Assembly (NCBI RefSeq): GCF_025215095.1
Contig: NZ_JALHAP010000080.1
Span: 1 to 64,000, forward strand
Source: Dryocola boscaweniae
GTDB taxonomy: Bacteria > Pseudomonadota > Gammaproteobacteria > Enterobacterales > Enterobacteriaceae
Direction of reading: 5' to 3'
Length of the DNA: 64,000 bases
The position numbers and the translations under genes were made by a program. The number at the start of each line of letters is the position of its first letter. The first letter of the stretch is position 1. Positions 51,689-61,330 of this stretch are shown piece after piece. The notes under the pieces are model-generated. The model saw only the letters and a list, made by a program, of their open reading frames with translations, searched no databases and was not told where the DNA came from.

Positions 51689-53350
51689 TTAGTGAGCGCG
51701 GCTGCTCTGCTCAATGCCAATCCCGGTCTGGGAACGGATGAACTGAGCCCGGAACTTCCCACGCTCCAGATTGCCTTCCGGACTGTTATCGGTAATCGAG
51801 AACACCCAAATACCCACGAACGCCACCAGAATGGAGAACAGCGCCGGGTACTCATACGGGAAGATAGCCGTGGCGTGGCCCAATACCTGTACCCAGACCG
51901 TTGGGCCGAGGATCATCAGTATCACCGCCGTCAGCAGGCCAAGCCAGCCGCCGATCATCGCGCCGCGAGTGGTCAGCTTCGACCAGTACATCGATAGCAG
52001 AATAATCGGGAAGTTACAGCTTGCCGCGATGGAGAACGCCAGGCCAACCATGAAGGCGATATTCTGCTTTTCAAACAAAATACCCAACCCGATAGCCACC
52101 ACGCCCAGAATCAACACGGTGATTTTTGATACGCGGATCTCATCGCGCTCGGAAGCGCCTTTACGGAATACGTTGGCATACAAATCGTGAGAAACCGCAG
52201 AAGCTCCCGCCAGCGTCAAGCCTGCAACCACCGCCAGAATCGTGGCGAAAGCTACAGCCGAGATAAAGCCAAGGAACAGGTTGCCGCCCACGGCGTTAGC
52301 GAGATGGACCGCCGCCATGTTGTTACCGCCAATCAACGCACCGGCCGCATCTTTAAACGCCGGGTTCGCGCCGACCAGCATGATGGCGCCAAAGCCGATG
52401 ATAAAGGTCAGAATGTAGAAGTAACCCATAAAACCGGTTGCATAGAGCACGCTCTTACGCGCTTCACGGGCATCGCTGACCGTAAAGAAGCGCATCAGAA
52501 TGTGCGGCAGGCCCGCGGTACCAAACATCAGACCCAGGCCGAGCGACAGGGCCGATATCGGATCTTTCACCAGTCCGCCAGGGCTCATTATGGCCGCGCC
52601 TTTCGGGTGAGCCGCCATGGCTTCGTTGAACAGATTGTTGAAGCTAAAGCCGACGTGCTTCATTACCATAAAGGCCATGAAGCTTGCGCCGAACAGCAGC
52701 AGCACGGCTTTGATTATCTGCACCCAGGTGGTGGCGAGCATGCCGCCAAACAGCACATACATCACCATCAACACGCCGACCAGCACCACCGCAACGTGGT
52801 AGTTCAGGCCAAACAGCAGTTCGATAAGTTTACCCGCGCCCACCATCTGCGCGATGAGATACAGCGCCACCACTACTAATGAACCGCAGGCGGACAGGAT
52901 ACGAATCGGCCCCTGTTTCAAACGGTAAGAGGCGACGTCTGCAAAGGTATAACGTCCAAGGTTGCGCAGGCGTTCGGCAATCAGGAACAGAATAATCGGC
53001 CAGCCGACCAGGAAACCGAGTGAGTAAATCAGACCGTCATACCCGGAGGTGTAGACCAGCGCGGAAATACCCAGGAATGACGCCGCTGACATAAAGTCGC
53101 CTGAAATCGCCAGCCCGTTCTGGAAGCCGGTGATATTGCCGCCGGCGGTGTAGTAATCGCTGCGCGAGCGGGTACGTTTCGAAGCCCAGTATGTGATGTA
53201 TAGCGTCAGGGCAACGAAGATAACGAACATAATGATGGCTTGCCAGTTGGTCGGCTGGCGCTGCACATCGCCGGTAATAGCGTCGGCAGCAAGCACCGTG
53301 GCGGGTAAGGCAAGCAGCGGGGCAGCAAGCGCTGTCAGAAAACGTTTCAT
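51689..53350 (-). CDS. actP: Acetate/glycolate:cation symporter ActP
   Basis: ActP is an SSS-family (sodium:solute symporter) acetate permease of the inner membrane. It has 553 residues (E. coli 549). An N-terminal signal-like segment ([20 protein letters not shown] plus AA) is followed by 13 membrane helices. Conserved blocks are [30 protein letters not shown], the [22 protein letters not shown] signature region and [21 protein letters not shown]. The start overlaps the yjcH stop by four bases. It is the third gene of acs-yjcH-actP. Confidence 0.97.
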   Translation of the reverse strand: MKRFLTALAAPLLALPATVLAADAITGDVQRQPTNWQAIIMFVIFVALTLYITYWASKRTRSRSDYYTAGGNITGFQNGLAISGDFMSAASFLGISALVYTSGYDGLIYSLGFLVGWPIILFLIAERLRNLGRYTFADVASYRLKQGPIRILSACGSLVVVALYLIAQMVGAGKLIELLFGLNYHVAVVLVGVLMVMYVLFGGMLATTWVQIIKAVLLLFGASFMAFMVMKHVGFSFNNLFNEAMAAHPKGAAIMSPGGLVKDPISALSLGLGLMFGTAGLPHILMRFFTVSDAREARKSVLYATGFMGYFYILTFIIGFGAIMLVGANPAFKDAAGALIGGNNMAAVHLANAVGGNLFLGFISAVAFATILAVVAGLTLAGASAVSHDLYANVFRKGASERDEIRVSKITVLILGVVAIGLGILFEKQNIAFMVGLAFSIAASCNFPIILLSMYWSKLTTRGAMIGGWLGLLTAVILMILGPTVWVQVLGHATAIFPYEYPALFSILVAFVGIWVFSITDNSPEGNLERGKFRAQFIRSQTGIGIEQSSRAH

Positions 53351-53664
53351 GATGCGTTCACCTCGCGCAGCATGGCGTGGGTCAGCCGATCGAATTCGCC
53401 ATTGGCCCGCCAGACGTAAACAGCCGTAAGCACAAAAGAGATGATAATTACGCCAATGCCAATCGGTATGCCGCGCGTAACGCTGGTGCCCGCGTGTAAG
53501 GGGGTGCCCAGCCAGCCGGGCGCAAAAGCAATAAGCAGAATAAAGCCAACGTAAATCACCAGCATGATAATCGATAAAATAATGGCAAAACGCTGCCGTT
53601 TTTCGACTAGCTCCCTGAAATGCGCGCTGTCTTCTATCCGTTGATAAATGAGGTCATTCATCAC
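53347..53664 (-). CDS. yjcH: DUF485 inner-membrane protein YjcH
   Basis: This 105-residue protein (E. coli 104) has two membrane helices (residues 24-46 and 62-83) and the DUF485 N-terminal pattern [25 protein letters not shown]. It is co-transcribed between acs and actP in E. coli and is presumed to assist acetate transport; its exact role is unknown. It overlaps actP by four bases. Confidence 0.95.
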   Translation of the reverse strand: MMNDLIYQRIEDSAHFRELVEKRQRFAIILSIIMLVIYVGFILLIAFAPGWLGTPLHAGTSVTRGIPIGIGVIIISFVLTAVYVWRANGEFDRLTHAMLREVNAS

Positions 53665-53700
53665 AGAGTCTCCAGAGGTGAGGTTGTGGTTTTTATATTT

Positions 53701-53720
53701 CCCTCTCCGGAAGGAGAGGG
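53701..53720. repeat. Hairpin between acs and yjcH
   Basis: CCCTCTCC-ggaa-GGAGAGGG is a perfect 8-bp inverted repeat in the 76-base gap between acs and yjcH. A related CCCTCTCCC segment without the full stem lies near 8781. It probably dampens expression of yjcH-actP relative to acs or protects the acs message. Confidence 0.55.
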
Positions 53721-53740
53721 ATAATCAGGGTCGAGAATGG

Positions 53741-55699
53741 TTATGAAGGCATCGTAATTGCTTGTTTTTCTTCCAGCAGTTTTTCGACTACGCCCGGATC
53801 GGCAAGCGTCGAGGTATCGCCAAAGTTGCTGGTATCCCCGGCGGCGATTTTGCGCAGAATGCGACGCATAATCTTGCCGGAGCGGGTTTTCGGCAGCGAG
53901 TCGGTCCAGTGCAGAATATCCGGCGTGGCAAGCGGGCCAATTTCTTTACGCACCCAGTTGCGCACTTCGGCATACAGCTCCGGCGTCGGCTCTTCGCCGT
54001 GATTCAGCGTGACGTAAGCATAAATCGCCTGGCCTTTAATATTATGAGGAATGCCCACCACCGCGGCTTCGGCCACTTTCGGATGGGAAACAAGCGCAGA
54101 TTCAATCTCGGCGGTGCCCAGACGGTGACCGGAGACATTCAGCACGTCATCCACACGGCCCGTTATCCAGAAATAGCCGTCTTCATCGCGACGCGCGCCA
54201 TCACCGCTGAAATACATATTTTTGAAGGTTGAAAAGTAGGTTTGCTCAAAACGTTCATGATCGCCGAACAGGGTGCGTGCCTGTCCCGGCCAGGAATCGG
54301 TAATGACCAAATTTCCGTCGGTTGCGCCCTGTTGCGGGTTACCTTCGTTATCTACCAGCGCGGGCTGCACGCCAAAGAACGGCAGTGAAGCGGAGCCCGC
54401 TTTCAACTCGGTGGCTCCCGGCAGCGGGGTGATCATGAAGCCACCGGTTTCAGTCTGCCACCAGGTGTCAATCACCGGGCACTTCTCGTTACCGATTTTC
54501 TTCCAGTACCACTCCCAGGCTTCCGGGTTAATCGGCTCGCCGACGGAACCCAGAATGCGTAATGAAGAGCGGTCGGTGCCTTCAGTCGCTTTATCGCCTT
54601 CGGCCATCAAAGCGCGAATAGCCGTCGGAGCGGTGTAGAGGATATTCACTTTGTGTTTATCCACTACCTGCGCCATGCGGTTCGGGGCAGGCCAGTTTGG
54701 CACGCCTTCGAACATCAAAGTGATGGCGCCGCAGGCCAGCGGACCATACAGCAAATAGCTGTGGCCGGTCACCCAACCCACGTCTGCGGTACACCAGTAG
54801 ACATCGCCCGGATGATAATCAAAGACGTACTTGAAGGTGGTGGCGGCGTAAACCAGATAGCCGCCCGTTGTATGCACCACGCCCTTCGGCTTACCGGTCG
54901 AGCCGGAGGTATAAAGGATGAAAAGCGGGTCTTCGGCGTTCACTTCCACAGGCTGATGATGAGCGCTGGCTTTCTCAACCAGTTCGTTCCACCACAGGTC
55001 GCGCTCCTGATGCCACTCAATGTTTGCGCCAGTGCGTTTAAGGACAATGACATGCTCAACGGTTTTCACGTTGGGATTTTTCAACGCGTCATCGACGTTT
55101 TTCTTCAGCGGGATAGCGCGTCCGGCACGAATGCCTTCATCGGCGGTGATGACCAGGCGAGAGCTGGAATCAACGATGCGTCCGGCAACGGCTTCCGGTG
55201 AAAAACCGCCAAAAATAACGGAATGCACCGCGCCAATACGCGCGCAGGCCAGCATCGCTACGGCAGCTTCCGGCACCATCGGCATATAGATAGCCACCAC
55301 ATCGCCTTTTTTAATGCCCAGCTCGACCAGGGTATTGGCGAAACGGCAGACATCGCGATGCAGCTCGCGATAGGTAATGGTTTTGCTTTGGGTCGCGTCA
55401 TCGCCTTCCCAGACGATCGCCGTTTGGTCGCCGCGTTCGTTCAGGTGTCTGTCCAGACAGTTGGCCGCCAGATTCAGCGTGCCGTCCTCATACCAGCGGA
55501 TAGAGATGTTTCCTGGCGCGAAGGAGGTGTTTTTCACCTTCTGGTAGGGTTTGATCCAGTCAAGGATTTTCCCCTGTTCGCCCCAGAATGCGTCTGGATC
55601 ATGTACCGACTGCTGGTACATGGATTGGTATTGCTCCGGATTTATCAGGCAGTGTTCCGCAATATTTGCGGGAATAGCGTGTTTGTGTAGTTGTGTCAT
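53741..55699 (-). CDS. acs: Acetyl-CoA synthetase
   Basis: Acs makes acetyl-CoA from acetate, ATP and CoA and is the high-affinity route for acetate use. The start [21 protein letters not shown] at 55699 gives 652 residues, as in E. coli, and lies 14 codons inside the longest frame. ANL-superfamily motifs are the P-loop [11 protein letters not shown] near residue 265, WWQTETGG near 413, the hinge Asp region [23 protein letters not shown] near 500, and the acetylated catalytic lysine in [11 protein letters not shown] near 609. It heads the acs-yjcH-actP operon. Confidence 0.98.
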   Translation of the reverse strand: MTQLHKHAIPANIAEHCLINPEQYQSMYQQSVHDPDAFWGEQGKILDWIKPYQKVKNTSFAPGNISIRWYEDGTLNLAANCLDRHLNERGDQTAIVWEGDDATQSKTITYRELHRDVCRFANTLVELGIKKGDVVAIYMPMVPEAAVAMLACARIGAVHSVIFGGFSPEAVAGRIVDSSSRLVITADEGIRAGRAIPLKKNVDDALKNPNVKTVEHVIVLKRTGANIEWHQERDLWWNELVEKASAHHQPVEVNAEDPLFILYTSGSTGKPKGVVHTTGGYLVYAATTFKYVFDYHPGDVYWCTADVGWVTGHSYLLYGPLACGAITLMFEGVPNWPAPNRMAQVVDKHKVNILYTAPTAIRALMAEGDKATEGTDRSSLRILGSVGEPINPEAWEWYWKKIGNEKCPVIDTWWQTETGGFMITPLPGATELKAGSASLPFFGVQPALVDNEGNPQQGATDGNLVITDSWPGQARTLFGDHERFEQTYFSTFKNMYFSGDGARRDEDGYFWITGRVDDVLNVSGHRLGTAEIESALVSHPKVAEAAVVGIPHNIKGQAIYAYVTLNHGEEPTPELYAEVRNWVRKEIGPLATPDILHWTDSLPKTRSGKIMRRILRKIAAGDTSNFGDTSTLADPGVVEKLLEEKQAITMPS

Positions 55700-56124
55700 A
55701 GCTTTTTTTCTCCTTGAGGATGTTAATAATATGTCAAGCAAACGTTAATTGTAGGGGTATTGACAGCTTTGTTTACTTTTTGGGCGACAGATCACGCATT
55801 AATTAAATTGACTGAAAACTAATCAAACGGATTGTGAAGGAGAAATAATTGACCAGCGGCTTTATTTGAAAAAGATATGAATAATTATATTTTATAACAA
55901 TAGGTTATAGCGGGTGATATAGCTAAAGTTCTGTTTAACTATGCATTCATGGTGAATATCCCTGAATACACAGGGTTGCGCAGCATAGCGCACAAATGGT
56001 ACTCATACAGCCGCTTGAAAAAGCCCCTCGTAATCCCCGACGTTGGTCATACCCCTTTTACGTTTGTGACGTTCTCATAGGGCTTCAGCCCGGGAACGGC
56101 GTTTTATTGAGGAATAAAATCGTT
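55700..56124. promoter_or_regulatory. acs-gltP divergent region (425 bases)
   Basis: This gap separates the divergent acs and gltP genes directly; E. coli has nrfABCDEFG here. TGGGCGACAGATCACG (55781-55796) is a degenerate CRP-like site 82 bases upstream of acs, and a TTGTGAAGGAGAAATAA half-site lies near 55831. On the minus strand TACAAT near 55749-55754 could be the acs -10. A/T-rich sequence continues to about 55950. TTGAGGAATAAAATCGTT precedes gltP. I see no gene. Confidence 0.5.
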
Positions 56125-57438
56125 ATGAAACAACCAAAGATCAGCCTTGCCTGGCAGATACTGCTGGCGCTGGTGCTGGGTATCGCGCTGGGAAGCGTTC
56201 TTCATTATCAAAGCGATGAGCGTGAATGGCTTATCACTAATCTGCTCTCACCGGCAGGTGATATCTTTATTCACCTGATCAAAATGATCGTCGTGCCGAT
56301 TGTGATTTCTACGCTGGTGGTGGGAATTGCAGGCGTGGGCGATGCCAAACAGCTCGGACGAATCGGTGCGAAAACCATTCTCTATTTCGAAGTGATCACG
56401 ACAGTTGCCATTATTCTGGGGATTACCCTTGCGAATGTGTTCCAGCCGGGACACGGCATTGATATGTCGCAGCTTGCCAGCGTGGATATTTCGAAATACC
56501 AGCACACCGCCGAAGACGTTCAGAGTCACGCCCACGGATTAATGGGCACTATCCTTTCCCTTGTGCCAACTAACATTGTGGCTTCGATGGCGAAGGGCGA
56601 TATGCTGCCGATTATCTTCTTCTCGGTGCTGTTTGGTCTGGGCTTGTCTTCGCTGCCAGCAACGCATCGCGAACCCCTGGTCACGGTATTCCGCTCTATT
56701 TCCGAAACCATGTTTAAAGTGACGCACATGGTAATGCGCTACGCGCCGATTGGTGTCTTTGCGCTGATCTCGGTGACGGTTGCGAACTTCGGCTTTGCCT
56801 CGCTCTGGCCGCTGCTCAAACTGGTGCTGCTGGTGTATTTTGCCATTTTGTTCTTTGCGCTGGTGGTGCTGGGGGCGGTAGCCCGGCTGTGCGGGTTGCG
56901 CGTGTGGACTTTGATTCGCATCCTCAAAGATGAATTGATTCTGGCTTACTCAACGGCAAGCTCTGAAAGCGTTCTGCCGCGCATTATTGAGAAAATGGAA
57001 GCGTATGGCGCACCGGCATCCATTACCAGTTTCGTGGTGCCAACGGGCTATTCCTTTAACCTTGACGGTTCCACGCTGTACCAAAGTATTGCGGCTATTT
57101 TTATCGCGCAGCTTTACGGTATTGAGCTGTCAATCGGTCAGGAAATCATTCTGGTGCTGACGCTGATGGTCACCTCCAAGGGTATCGCTGGCGTGCCGGG
57201 CGTTTCCTTCGTTGTGCTGCTGGCAACGCTTGGCAGCGTGGGTATTCCGCTGGAAGGTCTGGCGTTTATCGCCGGCGTTGACCGAATCCTTGATATGGCG
57301 CGTACCGCTCTGAACGTCGTGGGGAATGCGCTGGCGGTGCTGGTAATTGCCAAATGGGAACACAAGTTCGACCGCAAAAAAGCGGCGGCTTACGAACGGG
57401 AAATGCTGGGCAGCTTTACGGATAAAGCGAACAGCTAA
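56125..57438 (+). CDS. gltP: Glutamate/aspartate:proton symporter GltP
   Basis: GltP is a DAACS-family (dicarboxylate/amino acid:cation symporter) protein of the inner membrane. The start MKQPKISLAWQILLALVLG at 56125 gives 437 residues as in E. coli; the longer frame does not match the family. Key motifs are the serine-rich re-entrant loop AYSTASSESVLPRI near residue 275, the substrate/ion motif TGYSFNLDGSTLYQ near 310, and the second re-entrant loop SKGIAGVPGVSFVVL near 350, followed by GVDRILDMARTALNVVGNALA. Confidence 0.97.
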   Translation: MKQPKISLAWQILLALVLGIALGSVLHYQSDEREWLITNLLSPAGDIFIHLIKMIVVPIVISTLVVGIAGVGDAKQLGRIGAKTILYFEVITTVAIILGITLANVFQPGHGIDMSQLASVDISKYQHTAEDVQSHAHGLMGTILSLVPTNIVASMAKGDMLPIIFFSVLFGLGLSSLPATHREPLVTVFRSISETMFKVTHMVMRYAPIGVFALISVTVANFGFASLWPLLKLVLLVYFAILFFALVVLGAVARLCGLRVWTLIRILKDELILAYSTASSESVLPRIIEKMEAYGAPASITSFVVPTGYSFNLDGSTLYQSIAAIFIAQLYGIELSIGQEIILVLTLMVTSKGIAGVPGVSFVVLLATLGSVGIPLEGLAFIAGVDRILDMARTALNVVGNALAVLVIAKWEHKFDRKKAAAYEREMLGSFTDKANS

Positions 57439-57453
57439 TCGGTTTTGTGCAGT

Positions 57454-57485
57454 AAAAAACGGCCCATCAGGGCCGTTTTCTTTAG
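57454..57485. terminator. Terminator of gltP
   Basis: AAAACGGCCC-atca-GGGCCGTTTT is a 10-bp perfect stem followed by C and TTT, 17 bases past the gltP stop. The A-rich left arm gives a T-run on the minus strand too, so it can also end the convergent DUF2950 transcript. Confidence 0.92.
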
Positions 57486-57498
57486 CGGGTAAGAAAGG

Positions 57499-58350
57499 CT
57501 AAGGCGTAACGGCTTGCCAGCCGTCGCCGGGTTCAAACTCAGTCAGGGATTGTGCTTTTTTGGCCGACTCTTCTCCCAAATCAGCCTGGTAAACCCGATC
57601 GTGCTCATCTACGATGAACGTCGCTATGCCTGTCTCGCCGTAGGTTACAGGCCAGGCGACCAGGGCAAAACCGTCGGTCATTTTGCCGTTGTTAAGATAC
57701 TGCTTTTCACCGCCTTCAGCATCAGCGCCCTGGGCTTTCAGAATACGGAAATGGTAGCCGTGGTATCCCATTCCCGGCTGTGCCGGGCTAAACGCCGGCC
57801 CGAGCGGGCTGGGAGCCTCACCTGGTCTTGCAGGCCAGTAAAGGCCATCTTTTTTACCCTCGCTGCTAATAAATTTCTGCGCGTAAGCCTGGTTTAGCTG
57901 GAAATAATCTTGCTGCGCCTGGACATAGGCATGAGCTGCTTCAATAGCCGCCAGCTCGTTGCGACCGATGGTGCGCGTGAGGATTTCATCCGCCGCTCCT
58001 TGCATATTGAAATGCCAGCCTTTGTCAGTTTTCACCATCGGCAACGGCAACTGCCAGTCTTCTTTGCCGACGTTGAGATGCGCCACGTTGTCTTGCTGTT
58101 CAACGTGATGTCTCACGTCCCAGTCGCGCAAGAATCGGGCAACGGCTGCGGGATCTGCGCCTTCTGGCGGCAGAAGGTCTCTCCAGTTATCGCCTAACAG
58201 CGAGGTGAGCGCAGCATCATCCTGCCGTTTGATGGCTTCAAACAGGGCCGTTGAAGCCTGCTCGGGGGAAGTAAATATCTGCTGTGCCTGGGCAAAAAAA
58301 GGCATCATCAGCAGGGGAATAATGCTCAACGCCATGTATTTTTTCATCAT
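57499..58350 (-). CDS. DUF2950 family exported protein
   Basis: This 283-residue protein has a signal peptide (MMKKYMALSIIPLLMMPFFA plus QA). The mature part carries the DUF2950 pattern: FTSPEQASTALFEAIKRQDDAAL at the start, LGDNWRDLLPPEG, GWHFNMQGAADEILTRTIGRNELAAIEAAHAYVQAQQDY, DGLYWPA and YHGYHFRILKAQG near residue 200, then FALVAWPVTYGETGIATFIVD. It is probably periplasmic or outer-membrane associated. The function is unknown. It begins 11 bases after the DUF3300 gene, so the two are one operon. Confidence 0.85.
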   Translation of the reverse strand: MMKKYMALSIIPLLMMPFFAQAQQIFTSPEQASTALFEAIKRQDDAALTSLLGDNWRDLLPPEGADPAAVARFLRDWDVRHHVEQQDNVAHLNVGKEDWQLPLPMVKTDKGWHFNMQGAADEILTRTIGRNELAAIEAAHAYVQAQQDYFQLNQAYAQKFISSEGKKDGLYWPARPGEAPSPLGPAFSPAQPGMGYHGYHFRILKAQGADAEGGEKQYLNNGKMTDGFALVAWPVTYGETGIATFIVDEHDRVYQADLGEESAKKAQSLTEFEPGDGWQAVTP

Positions 58351-58361
58351 TATCTTCCTTA

Positions 58362-59942
58362 TTAGCGGCGGCGAATTTCGCGGTGTTCTGCAGCGTGCTC
58401 GTGCACGGCTGCCCGATGTTGGCCATGTGCAGATGAAAGCTGGCGACTCTGCTGACCACGCTGATGTTGCGCCTGCCAGGAAGGAGAGCGGCTGTCGTTG
58501 CCGCTTAATGCGTTACTTCGGAATGAAGCGACATGCTGCTGACGCTGCTGCGGTGTGGCATGACTCACGTGATTTTTTACCGCATCGCGATGCGGCTGTT
58601 GCGTGGGATGCTTCACCTGATTGTGGGCGGTTTCCCGGCGCGCCGTATGATTCGAGGAATCGTAACCGCGATAGTTATTGCGCTGCGCTATCTGATTAAG
58701 CTGTCTGGAACCCGACTGGCGTTGAACGTCGCGCGAAATGCTGGAAAGGCTTTTTCCTTGAGGATTCATCCCGGTGCTGTGCTGAAGCTGCTGCATCGCA
58801 GCCTGGCGCTGACTGTCCCGGTTAGCCGGCGCATGCTGAGCCGCGCTTAAGCCGCCTGCAACATTGGTTTGGTGAAAACGCTGAGCCACCGCTTCATTCT
58901 GGTAAGGCACGCCGCCACGGAAAGCCGGGTTATGTTGCCAGACGACCGGCCCGCCATTATCGCTTAAATGACCGCCGGTTATCCTGTTGTAATTATTGAC
59001 GTTAAGGTTGATGTTATTGCCGCTGTTGTAGTTGTCATCGTGGTGGTGATGGTGGTAATCATCGTCGTCATGCCAGTCGATGCTGCTGAACAGCGCATAG
59101 GTCGTAGCCACGCCCAGGCTGTAGCCAAAGCCGCGCACCAGACTGTCGGTAAACTGCTGCCCCGGAGGCGGCGGCAAGTAGACGGGTGGATAGCTCGTAT
59201 TCGGCCAGGTGCCGTATACCGTCGAAGGATTGTAATTCGGTACATACACCATTTGTGGATTGGTTGGCTCAATGGTTATCACCTGTGGAGCCGGAGCATT
59301 GGTCGAGCTGTTTGCCGACGCGCTGTTATTTTTTGGCGCGGCGGTATTCACATTTGTCGTTTGGTTCACCACTACGGGCGTTGTAGAAATTTTCTGCTCT
59401 GGCGTCGATTTTAACGCTCCGGTTTGCTGTGCAAGCGCCCGCAGTTTCTGTACCGAATCCATGACATCTTTGGGCTGCGCCAGAAACGCATCGCCCAAAT
59501 TTTGCACCCACTGCGGATTTTCACCCATCAGCGCCATCAGTTGCGGAAACGCCACCAGCGACTTCACGCTTGCATCCCAGGGCTGATTCGCCGCAGCCTG
59601 GATGGCGGCATCACCCTGTAGCGTCGGATTATCCTGCGACCATTGCACCGCCTGAAGCACATTGGCGGGATAGGTTGAGGCCATTAATACCTGAGATAAC
59701 AACGCGTCGGGATAAAGCGCAATCGGCGCGACCCACTGATCCAGTTGCGCCGTGGTATAAGCTGGCGCGGCTGGCGTTGGCGCCTCATTTGACGCAGGCG
59801 TGACGACAGTTTGCGTTGTGTTTACAGGGGCGGGCGTCACGGTTTCGGGAACGCGGCTTTTCACATACAGCAAGCCAGAGGCGGCGAGAAGGCCAGCGCT
59901 ACAAAGCAAGGTTAAAACTTGTGGCTTGAAAGGCAACTTCAT
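58362..59942 (-). CDS. DUF3300 family envelope protein, low-complexity C-terminus
   Basis: The 526 residues begin with a signal anchor (about 8-27). The conserved DUF3300 domain follows at about 63-180 (LDQWVAPIALYPDALLSQVLMASTYP; PQWVQNLGDAFLAQPKDVMDSVQKLRALA), then a Thr/Asn/Ser-rich linker. Further on are an IEPTNPQMVYVPNYNP segment (about 224-239), a Gly-rich hydrophobic stretch near 270-285, a metal-binding-like cluster HDDDDYHHHHHDD (291-303) and an Asn-rich run. The last 200 residues are dominated by Gln, His, Arg and Ser. The function is unknown. It heads a two-gene operon with the DUF2950 gene and is divergent from the response regulator at 60216. Confidence 0.85.
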   Translation of the reverse strand: MKLPFKPQVLTLLCSAGLLAASGLLYVKSRVPETVTPAPVNTTQTVVTPASNEAPTPAAPAYTTAQLDQWVAPIALYPDALLSQVLMASTYPANVLQAVQWSQDNPTLQGDAAIQAAANQPWDASVKSLVAFPQLMALMGENPQWVQNLGDAFLAQPKDVMDSVQKLRALAQQTGALKSTPEQKISTTPVVVNQTTNVNTAAPKNNSASANSSTNAPAPQVITIEPTNPQMVYVPNYNPSTVYGTWPNTSYPPVYLPPPPGQQFTDSLVRGFGYSLGVATTYALFSSIDWHDDDDYHHHHHDDNYNSGNNINLNVNNYNRITGGHLSDNGGPVVWQHNPAFRGGVPYQNEAVAQRFHQTNVAGGLSAAQHAPANRDSQRQAAMQQLQHSTGMNPQGKSLSSISRDVQRQSGSRQLNQIAQRNNYRGYDSSNHTARRETAHNQVKHPTQQPHRDAVKNHVSHATPQQRQQHVASFRSNALSGNDSRSPSWQAQHQRGQQSRQLSSAHGQHRAAVHEHAAEHREIRRR

Positions 59943-60215
59943 TTTTATTTCTCCCGATCGTGGCCGTGGCAGAGATCAGTAGGCGAACAGCGTTTGGCTG
60001 ATGGCATAAGTATGGTGGCGAGTGAGTATATGCTGCTGGTTTTTTATTTTTTGACTTAAACAGGGATCGTTATTTGGACAGGGAACGCGCTTTGTAAGAA
60101 AGCGCCCTTTGTGACGCCGATTGAAATTTCAGCATGGGCATTTGTCTTTTATGCGGTACTCCATCAACAATCGTTCACACTTACCTGACCTGGACATCCT
60201 CCCCGGAGAATAATA

Positions 60216-60950
60216 ATGAAGCCTGCAATATTGGTGGTGGATGACGATCTGGCTATCTGCGATGTGCTGCGCGATACCCTTAATGAGCATGTTTTTGACG
60301 TGCTGGTCTGTCATACCGGAAACGAGGCTTTAACCGCCATCGCTGAGCAATCTGCGGTTGCGCTGGTGCTGCTTGATATGATGCTGCCGGATATCAACGG
60401 GCTGCAGGTGCTGCAGCAGATCCAACGGCTGCGCCCTGAACTCCCAGTCGTTATGTTGACTGGTCTCGGCAGTGAGTCCGATGTTGTCGTAGGGCTGGAG
60501 ATGGGAGCGGACGATTACATCGCCAAACCTTTTAATCCACGCGTGGTGGTCGCTCGTGTTAAAGCCGTGCTACGACGCACAGGGGCGCTGGCTGTAGAAA
60601 TGGTCACCACGAAAACCAGCGGATTACATTTCAACAGTTGGCGGTTAGACACCGATCGTTGTCAGTTATTTAATGCGCAGCATGAGCGGGTCGATCTCAC
60701 GCAAGGGGAATATGGTCTTCTGCTGGCGCTGATGCAAAACGCTCGCAAAGTCTTATCACGGGAAAGATTACTGGAGCTTACCCACAGTGAAAGCCTGGAA
60801 ATCTTCGACAGAACGATAGACGTGCTTATTATGCGGCTGCGCAGAAAAATAGAGGTTAACCCACATCAGCCAGTATTAATTCGAACTATTCGTGGCGTGG
60901 GCTATGTATTTTCTGCTGATGTGATTCAGGCTGAAAATAATGCAGCCTGA
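60216..60950 (+). CDS. Orphan OmpR/PhoB-type response regulator
   Basis: This 244-residue two-domain regulator has a receiver domain with the acidic pocket (VVDDD, residues 7-11), phospho-acceptor Asp54 in LVLLDMMLPD, Thr82 and Lys104 in ADDYIAKPF. The winged-helix output domain covers about residues 135-235 (LTQGEYGLLLALMQNARKVLSRERLL; DRTIDVLIMRLRRKIE; IRTIRGVGYVF). All phosphorylation residues are intact, but no histidine kinase gene is adjacent. It is divergent from the DUF3300-DUF2950 operon with 273 bases between, so that operon is a likely target. CCGGAGAATAAT is the ribosome-binding site. Confidence 0.9.
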   Translation: MKPAILVVDDDLAICDVLRDTLNEHVFDVLVCHTGNEALTAIAEQSAVALVLLDMMLPDINGLQVLQQIQRLRPELPVVMLTGLGSESDVVVGLEMGADDYIAKPFNPRVVVARVKAVLRRTGALAVEMVTTKTSGLHFNSWRLDTDRCQLFNAQHERVDLTQGEYGLLLALMQNARKVLSRERLLELTHSESLEIFDRTIDVLIMRLRRKIEVNPHQPVLIRTIRGVGYVFSADVIQAENNAA

Positions 60951-60954
60951 ATTA

Positions 60955-61034
60955 TTTAAAAAATAAATGGGTGCTTAAGACTTCCCTTAACGCTTCACAA
61001 GTTGGGCGGAGTAAACCCCGCCCGTTGAGCGTTA
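60955..61034 (-). terminator. Structured 3' end and terminator of the hok-like gene
   Basis: TAACGCT (60988-60994) pairs with AGCGTTA (61028-61034), which includes the hok stop codon. Inside it GGGCGG (61004-61009) pairs with CCGCCC (61018-61023). On the minus strand T-rich sequence (ATTTATTTTTT) follows. A stable 3' fold is typical of hok-type mRNAs. Confidence 0.6.
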
Positions 61035-61187
61035 GCTTACAAGTTCACAGGCTAACTTAGCCGCCACCTCCTGCGTGTCATTCCTTATTTTCACTTCGCA
61101 AAGATTACGACGTGTTAATAAGGTTAGCGCTACTAACGTTACGCAAACAATTAATAAACACACGACACCAGATCTTGTAGGCTTCAT
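61032..61187 (-). CDS. hok: Type I toxin, Hok/Gef family
   Basis: The 51-residue product is a small single-pass membrane toxin: a basic N-terminus (MKPTRSG), one membrane helix VVCLLIVCVTLVALTLLT, then RRNLCEVKIRNDTQEVAAKLACELVS. This tail has the LCE, R/D-x-x-x-EVAA and A-C/Y features of HokB/HokC-type toxins. AGGAG lies eight bases before the ATG at 61187. The longer frame from 61217 is an in-frame extension through the ribosome-binding site and is less likely. In the family the toxin depolarises the inner membrane and is silenced by an antisense RNA. Confidence 0.85.
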   Translation of the reverse strand: MKPTRSGVVCLLIVCVTLVALTLLTRRNLCEVKIRNDTQEVAAKLACELVS

Positions 61188-61192
61188 GCCTT

Positions 61193-61318
61193 TTACTCCT
61201 TGCCTTTCGGCGAGCAAGAGGCTAGTCTCAACTTGTTCGGAGTTGAGGGATAGCCTCGGGTTAACGTAATAGTTGCCCGGGGCTTTCTTGCTCTTAGGCT
61301 TAAGAGACTCTCCCTCAC
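61193..61318 (-). CDS. Possible mok-type leader peptide of the hok-like gene
   Basis: A 41-codon frame starts at GTG 61318 and ends at TAA 61195-61193, inside the hok ribosome-binding region. This is the position of mok frames, whose translation is coupled to hok. The peptide is Arg/Lys-rich (for example LRARKPRATITLTRGY). The start is weak and a stop codon directly precedes it, so this is a candidate only. Confidence 0.35.
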   Translation of the reverse strand: MRESLLSLRARKPRATITLTRGYPSTPNKLRLASCSPKGKE

Positions 61319-61330
61319 TTATGCTCAGGA
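61260..61330 (+). ncRNA. sok: Candidate Sok-type antisense RNA
   Basis: The plus strand opposite the hok leader reads CCTCGGGTTAACG...CCCGGGGCTTTCTTGCTCTT. This resembles the E. coli sokC region as I remember it (CCTCGGGTT...CTCGGGGCTTT). The 5' end is placed by that analogy at about 61260; the 3' end is uncertain. It would pair with the mok/hok leader and block toxin translation. Confidence 0.5.

Noticed and set aside
60951..61031. A histidine kinase gene following the response regulator
   Set aside because: No kinase-like frame is present downstream or upstream. The next feature is the hok-like locus, so the regulator is treated as an orphan.
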